A stretch of 64,000 nucleotides of DNA, taken from contig NW_027192213.1 in assembly GCF_041956535.1 (NCBI RefSeq), positions 366,444 through 430,443 of the forward strand, in the 5' to 3' direction. How positions within the stretch are numbered: position 1 is the first letter of the stretch; each line of letters starts with the position of its first letter. A program made the position numbers and the translations under genes. A model generated the notes under the pieces. The model had not been told where the DNA came from, made no database searches, and was given only the letters and a program-made list of their open reading frames with translations. The stretch is from Calcarisporiella thermophila CBS 279.70. Lineage: Eukaryota > Calcarisporiellomycota. Shown here piece by piece: positions 1-12,617 of this stretch.

Positions 1-22
1 ATAATTAATACAATACTCTACA

Positions 23-2067
23 ATGCTGCACGAACTCCTTTTTGCGATGTCCGGTCATCCCGGCGACGTCTTTATATCCACCCCCACTACCTTCCAAGTC
101 ACCCCTGATTTCCCTCTTCTTCATAATTCCGAAATCCACGCGTTAAATCGCCTGGCGCATCTGGGCTTTTGCTATTTTCAGCTCTCGGAATTCATCGCCC
201 ACACTCGCAATCGTAAAGGCTTTTATCTCCAATCGTTAAGTACTGCTCTGCATAATGCGCTCGGGACCTATCGCTGTGCGCTTCTGGAATGTGAAAAGGG
301 AATAATAAGTAGCAAGAGCGGAACCCTCTCGATGTTAGAGGCGGAATTTGCCCTCCACGAAATAGTGCTTCCTGCCCTGCTTGGGCTCGTGAATGAGATA
401 AAGGATAAGAAGGTGGCTGGGTGCAGAATATTAGACGTGGTTGCCGATCGTACGCAAACCGGTGTTCCCGAAATAAAGAGCGTCATGATGCGCATACTCA
501 AGGCGTGTCACGCAGTTTTCTACCAGCAGATAGCAGCCTGGATGATGTATGGCCAGCTACGTGACCCTCATGCAGAGTTCTTCATCCGCGAGGATTCTCG
601 AGAAGAGCAGGTCCATACCGGCGGGAAGCTCAATTACGTCTTGGATAAAACGCAAATTCCATCCCATATTCCGATGGCTAGTGCAGAGTCGATCCTATTC
701 TCCGGAAGAGTCGTTAGAATCGTGCGTGAAGGGGCTGGCGAACATGCACGGTCCAGAGGCGGAAAAGGAGGGGGAAAGGATGCCTATTTCCCCCCCTCTT
801 CGGTGACCGATTCCCACCTCTCCTCCCTCATCCGTCTATCCCACTCCCCTGCATTCGAGCTCTCCGAATTCTGCAATACCATCCAATCTATTCGCAGCTC
901 CATTTCTCAGTGGGTATGGAGGCGTATACTCACCCCATCAACCATCGTTGTATGTTTGGAGTCTTTCAGGCACCTATTTTTGCTCGGAAGAGGCGATTTT
1001 GCCCTGAATATGCTGGAGGAATTGCAGCAGTTAGATGGGAAGCAACGCGTGAAAGAGCACGAGCTGAATGCGCTGCTGGTGCGAGCGGCGGTTGGGACGC
1101 TAGCCGAGGATGACCCTGCGTTGGACAAGCTACGGTTTGTGATAGGAGAAAATGCACCAGAAGACCCCAAGGAAAGCAAAGAGAAAAACGTGTTTGCCAG
1201 CATGCTTATCGGCATTCCAATCCGTCTGACCTACCGCCTCGAGTGGCCGCTTGACTTATTCCTTGGCGAAGAAGAGCTGCGGCAATACGACAACCTCTTC
1301 ACCTATCTACTCGTCACGCGAAGAATTCAGTTCCGCCTACAGCGGCTAGCACGAGCGGTATCCGAACGAGGGAGATGGCGGTGGCGACGACAATTGGATG
1401 GGGAGAAGAGTCTGATCGAGGAGAGAGAGAAAGACGCCCGCCAGTACGCCGAATGGAGCATGATTGTTTGGCGGGTACGAGGGATGATGATGTTTTTTAT
1501 CGACGCAATATGGGGGCATATGCAGGTAAATATTCCAGGCCTTATCAAATTTCAGAGATTGGATGAAAGCCAATCTGGCATTTCATTCTCTTTTTTTTTC
1601 GGATTGCTTATACCATCTTTATTTGTGAACCGCTTTTTAATGGGCCGAATTTTTAGATGGATGTGATCGAGGTCAACTTTCGTGCGTTTCTCCAGAAAGT
1701 CGCGGCTGCCGCCGCCGATACGCTTGATTTTGAATCTTTGCAACAGGCCCACCGCTACTACTTGGACAATCTCGTGCGTGGGTGCCTCCTGGAATCACAG
1801 GTCCTTAGAGGATGTCTGCGCGAAGCCTTTGGCGTGTGTGATCGATTCTGCGGCATTGTGGAAAGGGTGTCAGAGGATGGGGCGGGGAGGGGCGAGGAAG
1901 AGAGGGATGTCAAGGCCATTTTGCGACTGGAGAAGGAGTTCAATCGGCAGGCCTTCTTCCTATTTCGCACCCTCTCCGGGGTGAGCTCGGGAGAAGGCCC
2001 CGCCCGCCATCTCAACCACCTGCTACTGCGGCTGGATTTCACCAAATGGTTTTCATTTCATGTATAA
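23..2067 (+). CDS. TUBGCP4: Gamma-tubulin complex component 4 (GCP4)
   Basis: Structural subunit of the gamma-tubulin ring complex, which nucleates microtubules at organizing centres; GCPs assemble laterally and bind gamma-tubulin through the C-terminal GRIP2 domain. Two exons, 23-1525 and 1657-2067, give 637 aa; the 131-bp intron starts GTAAAT and ends TTTTAG and joins in phase 0. The first residues (MLHELLFAMSGHPG) match the characteristic GCP4 start, and the splice restores a conserved run (HMQ then MDVIEVNF) seen at this place in the family. The length is close to the roughly 660 aa of animal GCP4. A low-complexity insert rich in Gly, Arg and Lys lies near residues 243-252. The gene is convergent with Rpt4, whose stop lies about 170 bp away. 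The ATG is only 22 bases from the window edge, but the match at the N-terminus suggests the CDS is complete. Confidence 0.9.
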
Positions 2068-2235
2068 ACTCTCCCCAACCGATTGTTATTTGTTTTTCGT
2101 GTTTTCCTTTTTACAATATTTCCGAAAATGGATGTAAATAATTGAACAAAGAGCACACAAGATGAGACAGCCCGCCCGATAGAAAACCAAAAGAAGAAGA
2201 TACTTTATTTGCGAACGAAGCTAACTTATCACCCA
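2068..2235. other. Intergenic space between convergent GCP4 and Rpt4
   Basis: A 168-bp interval between two stop codons; it must hold both 3' UTRs. No ORF or repeat is seen. Confidence 0.7.
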
Positions 2236-3741
2236 TCATAGCTTCTGATAGTCTAACTTGGTCTCTAGCTTCTTTGCATCCGACACCTTCCGTACCGCCT
2301 TCATAAAGTCCTCCTGAACCACGTAGTCGCGCTCCTCGCGAATGGCAAACATGCCTATCCATGCAAAAATACAAAAAAAAAAAGGTCAGACACTTAACAA
2401 AGAGCCGGCATTGGGAGGGGGAGGCGGGGGGGAAGGGCAGAATACGCACCAGCTTCTGTGCACACGTTCCTTAGATCCGCACCATTAAATCCATCGGAGA
2501 GCTTCACTATCGCCTCGTAGTCAATCTCGCCGTGCTTGGTGATGGGCCCGGCATGGATCTTGAGAATTTCCATCCGCCCTTGCTCATTGGGGAGTGGGAT
2601 TTCAATCTTCCGGTCCAAACGACCGGGGCGCAACAAGGCGGGATCGAGGGTGTCAGGCCGGTTGGTTGCCATGATTAGCTTCGTCTGACCCAGATAGTCG
2701 AACCCGTCCATCTGGTTGAGCAGCTCCATCAACGTTCGCTGAATTTCACGATCGGCTGAGGTGCCTTCGGAGAAACGTCTGCCTCCAATAGCGTCGATCT
2801 CATCCATGAAGATAATGCAGGGCTCATGCTCTTTGGCATAACCTGAAGAGGAAGAGCAAAGAGGTTAGAGCACGTGCGCTCGATTCAAAAAGCTATAGCA
2901 CAATTACCAAACATCTCGCGAATCAACCGTGCGCTCTCTCCAATATATTTGTCCACAATCGCACTTGAGACCACCTTCAAGAAATTCGTCTCTAGACTAC
3001 TTGCGACAGCCCTAGCCAACAGTGTTTTCCCGGTGCCGGGTGGTCCGTATAATAGCACCCCCTTGGGAGGCTTAATTCCCACGCGCAAAAACAGTTCTGG
3101 ATTCGTCAGCGGCAACTCGATAACTTCTCTCAACTCGCGAATCTGTTCTGATAGACCCCCAATACCCGCAAAGCTCACATCTCCAGGGTCCTCGGAAGAC
3201 ATGTTGTACACCAGGGGATCGACCTCCCGTGGGAGGATACGCATAATGGTCAAGGTAGTCATGTCAAGAGCAACACGAGTGCCTTGTTTGAGCTTGAGTT
3301 TATCCACCTTATTACGGCAGCCAACAACATAGCGGGGGCCGCTTGAAGCCTTTACAATAACTAAAGAATAAGTGACGAGAGGCGGTGAGTGCCCAAAATG
3401 GGGGGGGGTTAAACTCAGAGCACAGCAAATAGAAAAAAAAAAACATACATCGCTCTTCATCCAGCTGTTTAAGCACTTCTCCGATGATCTGACCGACACT
3501 CTGAAGGGCTTTAAGATCATCCTCGGATTTTTCGTAGTGCTTCTCCAAATCTCTTAAACCGAAACGTACTATGCTCAACCAACGAAACTCGAATCAATCC
3601 AAATGCAAATGATCACATCCTTAAAGATTTATATTTACATTCTTTAACTTTAGCCTCCATCTCCCGGTGATCCAACAGCTTCTTCTTATAATCGTTGAGC
3701 GCTTTTGTGCGCGCATCGCTGTCGCTTGAGCTGCTTGCCAT
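2236..3741 (-). CDS. RPT4: 26S proteasome regulatory subunit Rpt4 (PSMC6/10B)
   Basis: One of the six AAA+ ATPases of the proteasome base; it unfolds ubiquitinated substrates and threads them into the 20S core. Five exons on the minus strand (3741-3639, 3568-3449, 3360-2908, 2842-2450, 2354-2236) give 395 aa. Seen in the protein: an N-terminal coiled coil (about residues 5-60), an OB-fold region, Walker A GPPGTGKT at 180-187, Walker B (IIFMDEID), and the Rpt4-type stretch [10 protein letters not shown]. The tail KLDYQKL resembles the tail of animal PSMC6. Subunit assignment to Rpt4 rather than another Rpt rests on the N-terminal motif [11 protein letters not shown] and near identity across the AAA domain. 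Introns are 71, 88, 65 and 95 bp. The upstream neighbour is divergent and 2 kb away. A second base ATPase, Rpt1, lies at 42.8 kb. Confidence 0.97.
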
Positions 3742-5794
3742 GGTTAGGAAGTTTCTGACTGGAATAGAATGAGGATATAATCTACAAACGCGTCTTCAAG
3801 ATTTATTCCTTGCGTAAGCTCCATTGGGTGGCTTGGATTGGAGTGCCATTTCAAATTTTTCGTTTGGAGGATACCGGGTGGAGAGGAGAAGAGTCTAAGG
3901 GTAGAGAATGACCTCGTCTCTGCGGTATATCCCCGGAAGACCTGGCTGGATGACATGGCTACAGGCTAAACCCAGCTCTGCCATCTACTTCACCATGAAT
4001 AAATGTGACAGAAGAGTAGGCTATGAGTCAGAAGCAAGGATTTCAGCAGCAGGGTTTGTGCTGGTAGGAAACGTCTTGACGCGAAATTAATGACTGCTGC
4101 CACTGCTGGTCTCAACCTTTACCTTATCATAGCCATTGCTAGATAGTCTATCCCAGTTACCACGGTGTAAAGTTGTGCTTCTCAAGAAGGTTTATTCAGT
4201 TTCCACACGTTTCTTTCTCACGGAAAAATTCTCGGTATTGCCTCACCGAAACTTTCCTCATTTCAAGCGTCAATTGTGTATCCTAGACTCATAGAAGATG
4301 CGCGATAATCAAACCAAATTAAAATGATACTACAGATATAGGAAGGTGCAAATTTGAGGACACAATAAACCGTCCGTGACTAAAGAAAATGGAGCCGTGT
4401 TGGTTTTCGGAGAAGCCTATTCTATCCAAGCCAATAATGATAGAAGAGAGAATGTGAAAATGCTCTCAGCCATATCTACAATATTTAGACATAGTCTGCT
4501 AGTCTGTTAGCGTCGACTGTGCTTTCGAGAGTAAGCAAGTGGTATTAGCGTCTTGGCGGGTTGCCGGGACCGCGCTGACACCTCGTGAAAATCGGGTTAG
4601 CGTCAGGGGACGAGAGGCCAATGCGAAAGAGCACAAAATCGGCCGGAAATCTCGCGAGTGACCAGGTTACGAAAAGCCTCGGCTCCGTCAATGGCTTGTT
4701 CGTATTTCATCAGGTGAAAGAGAGCATTGGATGGCCGGGGCGGTGCTTTGATGGCGTGGATTTGGTATTTCCGGGAGAGCCACTATGTTCCCGGGCAAAT
4801 CCAGGGATTGCTTCTGAAGTTGGGCCGCGTGGAAGAGGCCGTCCCAGCCGGCACTGAGCTTCAATTTTTGCCGTCCCGCCGAGCACAATGGAGCAAAACG
4901 GCTCGCCGGGTGGCTGGCCATGGTTCGCGAAGCTCGGCTTCCATTGAGAACACCACTTCTGAAAATCCCGTCGGTATTCTGTCCAGGGGCTGCCCGGGCG
5001 TTCTCTAGGGGAAAAGGCGGTAGCCGCTCGTTCTACAATGCACGAGCAGAACCTTTGCGCGCACACCCGAGGTTACACTGCAAGTCACAATGCGCGAAGA
5101 GGCGAATGGGGAGGAGGCAAGATAGGATGGACAGCTGGCATTAGAAAGCGGCATTGTCGTAAGCACAGTAGCAAAACCTTTATCCCGCACGCGTCAGCTT
5201 ACGGCGGCCAGCATTTTTGCAGCCGTCAGGCAAGAGTTATATATAGCCCGACTGTGCTTCCGCCCGAGCGTTTTAGGCGATGCGAATCCGCGTTGGACAA
5301 AAATTTGTGTGCTTGCAAAATTTGATTTCATACAAAGTTCTCTTCTCACCTTGCATTTTGTTCTCGCACCTTTTAATCCTAATTATTACCAGCAATACCA
5401 GGGGCTCATTCTCTCGCAATCTCTGCGCTCATCTTCTCCATCCGTTGGCTTTGCATTTGGATCTGACAAGAAAGAGGGGGCGATTGCTGCTTACTTCCTC
5501 TGCTTATCCTTCTCTTGGTGTATTCCGCTTTTTATTTTTCTTTTTCTTTCTTCGATTTGTTTCCTAGTGCAAATAATCTCTTATTTTCTTCTCTATTTTT
5601 ATTTCCATTTAATCCCTTTTGATCCGCCATTCCTTGCGCCTGTCAATCGTGAAGTGAAAGCTTGGTTAGAGGTTCCGATTTGGTATTTTTTTCCCGCCTT
5701 CTTTTATTGCTATTCGATCGAATTTTCCCACCCTTTCTCTACGACGTATCTAATGGTTTGTCTAGTAGCAAACTACATCCATGCCCAGATCGAA
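3742..5794. other. 2-kb intergenic region between divergent Rpt4 and acyltransferase
   Basis: No ORF here shows a recognisable family or plausible exon structure. The stretch is mixed in composition and contains a TATA-like run at about 5237-5244 and a T/C-rich tract (about 5500-5700) just before the acyltransferase start, compatible with promoter and 5' UTR. An unrecognised short gene or non-coding RNA cannot be excluded. Confidence 0.5.
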
Positions 5795-8140
5795 ATGAGC
5801 GAAAAACGAAGTCTATCTTATGACCTTTTCGTGTGGTTCTTCAACATCCTCCTGGATATATTCTTCCGCGAGATTCAGCCGCGCGGTGCACACAAAATCC
5901 CGCTAGAAGGTCCTGTTATTTTTGTCGCAGCACCCCATGCGAATCAGGTTCGGGTGGCACCAGGGGATTAGGATTCTATAGATGGATATTGACCTGTTTC
6001 TATTACCAGTTTGTCGATCCCCTTGTATTAATGCGCGAATGCCCGCGCAGAGTGTCATTCCTCATTGCCGAAAAGTCTACGCGACGAGCCCTAGTGGGCG
6101 CTTTCGCTCGTGCAGTTCACTCTATCCCCGTCACGCGTCCTCAAGACATCACTAAAACAGGCCGCGGGCGCATCCGCCTCGCGGACCGCTACAACACTCC
6201 CACGCGGATCACAGGCGAGGGCACCCAATTCACTCAGTTCGCCCCAGGGTATCAGATCCACCTGCCTAAAAACGGAGGCGCTGCCGAGATCGTGGAGATC
6301 ATCTCTGACACCGAATGCGTCATCAAGAGGGAGTTCAAGGACCTCACGGCCCTGGAGATGCTCACGTCGGAGGAGGGCTCATCCTACAAGTATGCTCCAC
6401 CCGTCAATCAGACCGAGGTATACAAGCAAGTGTTTAAGGAGTTGGCGAACGGGCATTGTGTCGGGATTTTCCCCGAGGGCGGCAGCCATGATCGTGGGGA
6501 AATCATGCCCCTGAAGGCCGGGGTAACCATCATGGCGTTGGGCGCCATGGCTAGCAACCCGGACGTGGATGTGAAGATTGTGCCGTGTGGTAACTACGGA
6601 TTTCTCTGCGAAGCATGCGGGAATCTCTTCCTTGACTGACGCTTTTTGAATTAGGGCTCAACTATTTCCATGCGCATCGTTTCCGGTCTCGTGCGGTCGT
6701 GGAGTTTGGTCAACCCATCTCCGTGTCCCGCGAGCTGGTGGAGAAATACAAGCTTGGAGGGGCCGAGAAGCGGGAAGCCTGTGGCAAACTGCTCGATACC
6801 ATCTACAATGCCCTGAAATCGGTCACCGTCAACGCACCCGACTACGAAACGCTCATGGTAACCATCTCGTGACCGTGGTTGGGACGCAACCACTCATGAT
6901 GCTAATTTTCTTTCTTGTTTTTCTTCTCTGTTTCTTCCAATAGTTGATTCAAGCGGCACGTCGCCTCTACAAGCCGGCTCACCGTAGGCTTCACATCTCA
7001 CAAGTGGTCGAGTTGAACCGACGCCTCGTATACGGATACAATCTCTTCAAAGATGAGCCCAAGGTCAAAGAGCTGAAACACAAGGTCTCCGCCTACAATC
7101 AGCTGCTTAAGTACCACGGCCTCAAAGATCACCAGGTGCAAAAGGCCGCGCTGCACGGGGGCCATGCGTTATCGCTGCTCATCTACCGCATGTTCTGGCT
7201 GGCCTTCTGGGGCATCCTTTCCCTGCCGGGTGCCATTTTGAATCTGCCGGTGGCCATTGTGGCCAGGGTGATTAGTTCGCAGAAGGCGAAGGAGGCCCTT
7301 GCCGCCTCCACGGTCAAGATTGCGGGGCGAGATGTCCTGGCCACATGGAAGCTGCTGGTGGCGCTCGTCCTGGTGCCCCTTCTCTATTTCTCCTACACCA
7401 TGCTCGTGCTCTTCCTCACCCTGCGCTACGATTTGGCCTTCAAATGGAAGTTTTGGCTCCCCGTTTTGACGTGGGTGACCCTTCCGATTTTGAGCTACAT
7501 GAGCCTGCGCTTTGCGGAAAACGGCATGGACATATACAAATCGTTGCAGCCCCTCCTTCTCTCGCTACTGCCCTGGGAGCGCACGAGCGTGGTCAACCTG
7601 AGGACGGTCAGGGAGCGGCTGAGCAGCGACATCACCGAGCTGATCAACGAATATGGACCCAAGGTGTTCCCCGACTTTGACCCGAATCGGGTCGCCCTCG
7701 AGCGACATGAGGGCCGCCCACTGACGCCGACGCCGTCCTCGGCGCGGTTAGCGGGCGGCTTCTTCACCACCCCTCTCGAATGGCTCGACGACAAGGTGTT
7801 CCAGTGGGGCCGGGCGGACGACCAGGAGGCCGACGAGTACTTTTTCTTTTTGGATCGGCGCGGACCCGGCGGATTCTCCTCGCGCTCGCGATCCCGGTCG
7901 CGAACCCCCAGTGGAAGTTCGTCGCGGGCACGATCACGCACGAGCAGCTTTGGGACCGGGTTTGGGGGCGAGGGGTTGCGGGTGGAGGCCATGACCGAGC
8001 TCTCGAGAGACAAACCGTTCGCCGAGCTCACCCGTAAGGCAAGGGACAAGTCGCGGGAGCGCTACTTGAAGCCACCGGGGATCGAGTTCACCGTTGGAAA
8101 TGGGAACGTGGCGTCGGAGGAGGAGAAGAAGCATAACTGA
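5795..8140 (+). CDS. SCT1: Glycerol-3-phosphate / DHAP sn-1 acyltransferase (Gpt2/Sct1 type)
   Basis: Catalyses the first acylation of glycerol-3-phosphate or dihydroxyacetone phosphate in phospholipid and triacylglycerol synthesis, in the ER membrane. Four exons (5795-5947, 6010-6589, 6655-6857, 6944-8140) give 710 aa. The protein begins with a membrane segment, then block I of the PlsC-type fold (FVAAPHANQFVDP; the fungal Gpt2 group has H-x4-D spacing variants here), a substrate block FPEGGSHDR, and PLKAGV. Membrane segments follow at about residues 390-420 and 455-520. The C-terminal region is rich in Ser/Arg (near residue 630), typical of the phospho-regulated tail of yeast Gpt2/Sct1. The start chosen gives MSEKRS; another in-frame ATG lies 43 bases upstream-equivalent at 5752, so the first residues are uncertain. 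Introns are 62, 65 and 86 bp. Confidence 0.92.
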
Positions 8141-8538
8141 GCCGTGGAGATGCATCCATATTTATCCTCATCGTTCTCCATTTTCTCTCTTTCTATTTAT
8201 ATACTCTTATGTTTACCCCCCCCCCCTCCCTCCTCCTCCTCCTCCGCCTCCTCTCTTTACGCACCTTCTGTTTGGGCTGGGTTGTTCCACGGGAAAAAAA
8301 AGAAGGGTTTATAACAGCTATTTTCTATATACAATTTTGTGTGTACTTCTTTTCACCTCTTTTCCTTCCTAATCCTTCGTTATCTTTTATCTAGATGTTT
8401 TTTGTCTTTCACTGCTAGCAACCATACGCCTTGTTCATATTTTCATATCCAAAAGGAATATATATATATATATATTTTTCAAATTGAGGTCAGAAAAAAG
8501 TAATACACGCACACTGGTCGAAATGCAAGGGATTTTCT
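8141..8538. other. Intergenic space between convergent acyltransferase and Cgi121
   Basis: Pyrimidine-rich 3' flank with a C-run (8217-8226), CTC repeats and an (AT)n microsatellite at about 8459-8475. No gene is seen. Confidence 0.6.
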
Positions 8539-9266
8539 CTAAAAGCTCTTCACCGCCATCGCCCCCAGTATTAGGCTAATTGCCTCCTGCTTGTTGTTTA
8601 TGCTCTCTCCAAGTTTATAGCACTAGAATAAGAGCATGGAGAAATGAACCAAGGCCAAACAGCCTGCGAACAGTTCACGGGGGCGCTTACCTTCTTCAGT
8701 GCGTTCATGTCGGTGAAGGTATCGAGTTCTGCCAGGGGAACCAGCTCACCCTCCACCACGCCCTTCAGTTCCTCCTGGAAAATAAGGGGGTCAATAACAT
8801 GAGCATGAACAGATATGCACAGATGAATGGAAGCGGGCTAGTACCTCGTCGGCCTCCTTTCCGATCTTGGCAATCACCAGGGCATCCGTGTCTTCCTTAA
8901 TTCCAAACTTCCGTAATGCCTCCGATATACTCGAGGTGGGCTCGAGGTTGTAGAGGATCTCGGAATAGAGGGTGCGGGTTTTCAGGCTGTTATGCTGTTG
9001 GTCATGGACCGCCTTGTTGGCTGCCACAAGGACTTGGAAGGGATCTAGTAGCTGCAGGGGAGAGCACAAGACAAGGTGAGCAGTTCTAGTTCTTGATGAG
9101 GGACCAATGCCAGACGAACCATGCGCGCATCAACAAACGCGTACGAGAGCGATGGGTCACCTTTCAGGAGCCGCTCGCGCAGGGAGGCTGTGTTTCTCAC
9201 ATTGCGGAAGAGGGCGAGATGGATTTTACCAGCGGCGGGATAGAGATCGAGATTGTATGATTCCAT
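8539..9266 (-). CDS. CGI121: EKC/KEOPS complex subunit Cgi121 (TPRKB)
   Basis: Small regulatory subunit of KEOPS, which makes t6A37 in ANN-decoding tRNAs and affects telomeres; it contacts the Bud32 kinase and binds tRNA. Four exons on the minus strand (9266-9120, 9051-8845, 8774-8691, 8622-8539) give 173 aa, matching the family's usual 170-190 aa. Family features: an N-terminal strand block with KIHLALFRNV, the diagnostic helix KTRTLYSEILYNL, the stretch ISEALRKFGI, and a final helix ending LGAMAVKSF. Introns are 68, 70 and 68 bp with AG acceptors, and every join is in frame. The start ATG at 9266 gives MESYNLDLYP, suitable for the family. The kinase to the right is divergent. Confidence 0.9.
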
Positions 9267-10164
9267 GCCAATGTAACTCTGTTTTTAGACTTTGCCGCCG
9301 GGCCGTGGTGAGGTTGTTTGAATTCAGGAGCATCCTAGCCTGCCCTCAAGCCGGTGCCAATGTTGGGAGCTGGAGATCACAACAAAGGCCCGACTCACCG
9401 GCGCTAATTGGGCACAGCGGGTGGCTTGTGGGCGGGGTGGCCTCCATTATTAATTGCAACCATCTCCCCTATGCGCACGAAATTGATTGTATTCAGGTGG
9501 GGCGCCTAGGTCATGCATGCGCAGGATACCTCCACAAAACTCCAGGCTTCATTTCAAGCAGGCCCACCCTGTATGCACCGGATTGTTCCCAGGGGGCGAG
9601 CGCATACTGATCTTGTTGTAGCTCGCGCTGCCGTGGGCCGGCCGTGTTGGGGGAGGAGCTGCGGAGGAGGAGGCGATCGGCGAGGGGAGGCGGGCGAGAG
9701 GAGGACGAAGGGCTGAGGGCAATGGAGCTGACCGCCGAGCATCTCTGCAACCCATTTGCCATGGGGAGCAAGGGCAGCCAATGCGCCCTTCAAAACTGCA
9801 CCGCCGATCTTGCCTGCCCATCGCTCCACCATTTTAGCCGCAGCGTCACATCTAACAAATAAAGGCCGCCCAATTACATCACGGGCCGGGCCGGTTAGGG
9901 GTCTGCGGCGCCAAATGCAGGAAAGGTTTTTGGAGAGCATTCCACTGAAAACTTCTCGAAAGACCTCCCGCTACTCGTTCTAAATTAAATTTTCTGTTTT
10001 CGCTCAATTTTTCTGTTTTTCTCTTTCACGCTGGCCTCCTCTCCTCGCCTCTCCCCCATCAAAATCCAAACGCTAATCCGAACCAAGCCGATATATGCCT
10101 CCCCAATCTCCCGCCTCTGCCTCCATTCACTCCCCCTGTCTAGTCTCCCTCCCTTTTGGCATTA
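9267..10164. other. Intergenic region between divergent Cgi121 and FRAY-type kinase
   Basis: About 900 bp. Overlapping ORFs exist on both strands around 9510-9940 in a GC-rich patch, but none has recognisable motifs. The last 200 bp before the kinase ATG are C/T-rich, as expected for a fungal promoter or 5' UTR. Confidence 0.5.
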
Positions 10165-12617
10165 ATGCATCCGCTTCCCCCCGAACCGCTCTCCAAGCAG
10201 CACAATGCTGCATCGGCACCCCATCGCCAGAACAATCGTAGCGATTCCTTCGATGAGCTTCCTTGTGGGCGCCAAGACAATACCGTACAATCCCGAGCGT
10301 CCAATCCTGCTGCATGCGATCAAGGGATGGAGGATGGGGGCTTTCCGGCGAGCTCCTTTGCCGTGGAACAGCAGGAAATGTTGGTGAAGAGCGCAAGAAC
10401 GGTGCAAGATCGCCGGAGAGCTAACCAAAAGGTGGGCAGCTTTGAAGATCGGCCGAAGGAATCCCTCCCGGATCAGGATCAAGAAGCGGAGCAGAGCGCT
10501 GCTTCCAAACTGCGCTACGAATGCGACTCCATCGACGAATACTCTCTTGCAGGCCTCGATGAAAGCATCCATTACGACTGGGCGAATGTGCCTGCACATG
10601 GCATGCATCTTTCCTCCGATGCACAGCCCCCCGCTTATTTGTCCGTCCAGGCTCAATCCTCCCCCAAGGAAAAATTCAAATCCAGCAAAAGCCTTTCGAA
10701 TCGCCTCCGCTCATGTTCTCATTCCCCCGTCCCCCAACCCACCCTCCTCACACCGCAGTACCTGCAGCCAAAACCCTCGCCCACGAACATGGGCGTTCGT
10801 TTCTCCCATCTAAGCGAAAAGCCTTCCCTCTCGCGCAAGCTCTCGTGGGATGCAGAAAAGCTCAAGAGCTTGGCGGCGTTCAAACGCCGGCCCTCTCTGG
10901 TAAAGAAGCGCGAGAAGGAACGAGAGGCTGTGCGCGAGAGCCGATTCTTGGCCGAGAACAACTACATCACCTATTCTGTCGATATCGAGGACTATGAAAT
11001 CAAATATCCTATCGGTATGTCTTATTGCCCGAACTGGTCTCGAATGGATTTGGATCGTGCTAACCCTCGTCTATGCGCCTGTTTAGGACGTGGGGCCACT
11101 GCGACCGTGTACTATGCCCTCTACAAGTCTAAGCTTCCGGTCGCACTGAAGATTCTTGACCTGGATCGGTTTCAACGGAACCAGATCGACGAATTAAGGG
11201 TCGGTATTTCTCTCCTTTGACGGTTTCGTACCCCCAGCCCTAACCTCTATGCCTTACCCCCACTTTCAGAAAGAGACCCAAATCATGAGCTTATGCAGGC
11301 ACCCTAACCTTCTCCCAGTTTACCGCTCATTTGTCCATGGCTCGCAGCTTTACATCGTTACCCCGAATCTCTCTGCTGGTGAGTCATTCTTCTTAGTTCT
11401 TCTTCCTCTTTGAATCCCTCACGATAAAAAAAAAATTCTCGACTCTTATCAATATAAGGTTCATGCAAGGATCTCATTCGCGCCTCCTTTCCCAACGGGC
11501 TCCCCGAGCCGATGATCGCCTGTATCCTTTTTCAGGCATTGCAGGGTTTGCGGTATCTTCACCAAAACTGTCTCATCCATCGCGATATTAAGGCTGCCAA
11601 TCTCCTCTTGGACAAAGAAACCGGCCAAGTGCTACTTGCCGATTTTGGCGTCTCACGTATGGATACTCCCGCCGCCGATGAGCGCAACGGTAGATACAGC
11701 TTTGTAGGCACCCCTTCTTGGATGGCGCCCGAGGTGATTGAGAGGAAAAACTACGATGCCATGGTGGACATGTGGAGTTTCGGCATCACCGCGCTGGAAC
11801 TCGCCTATGGGGGCGCACCCTACGCGAAGCTTCCCCCCAGAAAGGTCCTACTCCTCACCCTACAGAATAGCCCCCCAAGGCTCGACCGCTCTCGATGCGT
11901 ATACCCGTACAGCCGTGCTTTCGAAAACATGATTGAGCTGTGTCTGCATAAAGACCCTAAGCAACGGTAGATCTCCTATCCATTTGGACGAATTCCTTGA
12001 CATTATCATTGAACTTTTTTTTTTGCTTGCTTCCCATTAGTCTCACTGCAGAGAAAGCCCTGCATCACGCCTTCTTCCGCCGTGCGCCACCTCCCAGCTA
12101 CCTCGCCTCTATTCTCAATATGTCCAAGCAGCCTTCGGTCCAGGAAAATTCACAGCTCACCCTGAAGCGATCGCAAGAGGTTGCAGAGAGGCGCCCTAGC
12201 GCAAACCCTCAGTCGTGGGATTTCGACACGTCCGGCGATGACCATCAGCTACAGGTTCAGCCGGCGTCTCCGCCTCCCGCGCCGCCACCCGCCATTCATA
12301 TTTCGCCTCCTTCGTCGCCGATGCCTTCCCCCTCGCTCATCCACTCCCCCGATGACGACAGGGCGCCGGGAACGGACGACCTGTCCCTCTCCGAGCCGTC
12401 TCCAAGGCGGGATAACCTTCGCCTCATCATTCCACAGCCGTCCCGCAAGCGCGCAGATTCGCTGTCTTCGGCGGGTGAATCTGATGAGGCCATTACTCCA
12501 ACCTCCTCCTACCCCTCATCGCCCTCCTCCTTGTCCAGTGCGAAGGCCAAGGACGAAGATGCGCGAACTCCAGCCTTCGTCTCCGCCTGGTCGGGCTACA
12601 CTAGCTATTCTGCGTAA
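10165..12617 (+). CDS. STE20-family protein kinase, FRAY/OSR1-SPAK (GCK-VI) type
   Basis: Serine/threonine kinase. Five exons (10165-11014, 11087-11199, 11270-11378, 11459-11966, 12041-12617) give 718 aa. The kinase domain starts near residue 276. The glycine loop reads IGRGATATV, the GATA-V form typical of OSR1/SPAK/Fray kinases. The ATP lysine is K305 (VALKIL), the catalytic loop HRDIKAANLLL has D400, DFG is at 419-421, and the activation segment FVGTPSWMAPEV carries the T-loop threonine. An unusually long N-terminal extension (about 280 aa, Ser/Pro/basic) precedes the domain. The C-terminal tail is Pro/Ser-rich and disordered; I see no clear CCT/PF2 domain, only a short RRPSANPQSWDF segment resembling the Ser-x-Trp-x-Phe linker of Fray kinases. 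In animals these kinases act in WNK-osmotic signalling; the role here is inferred only. The exon 2 donor is GTCGGT, weaker than its neighbours. Confidence 0.85.

Noticed and set aside
4710-5066. 118-aa minus-strand ORF in the 2-kb gap
   Set aside because: Several overlapping frames are open, with no motif, coding signature or splice structure.
9554-9940. 128-aa minus-strand ORF between Cgi121 and the kinase
   Set aside because: GC-rich patch with ORFs in several frames, no motif and Pro/Ala/Arg low complexity.
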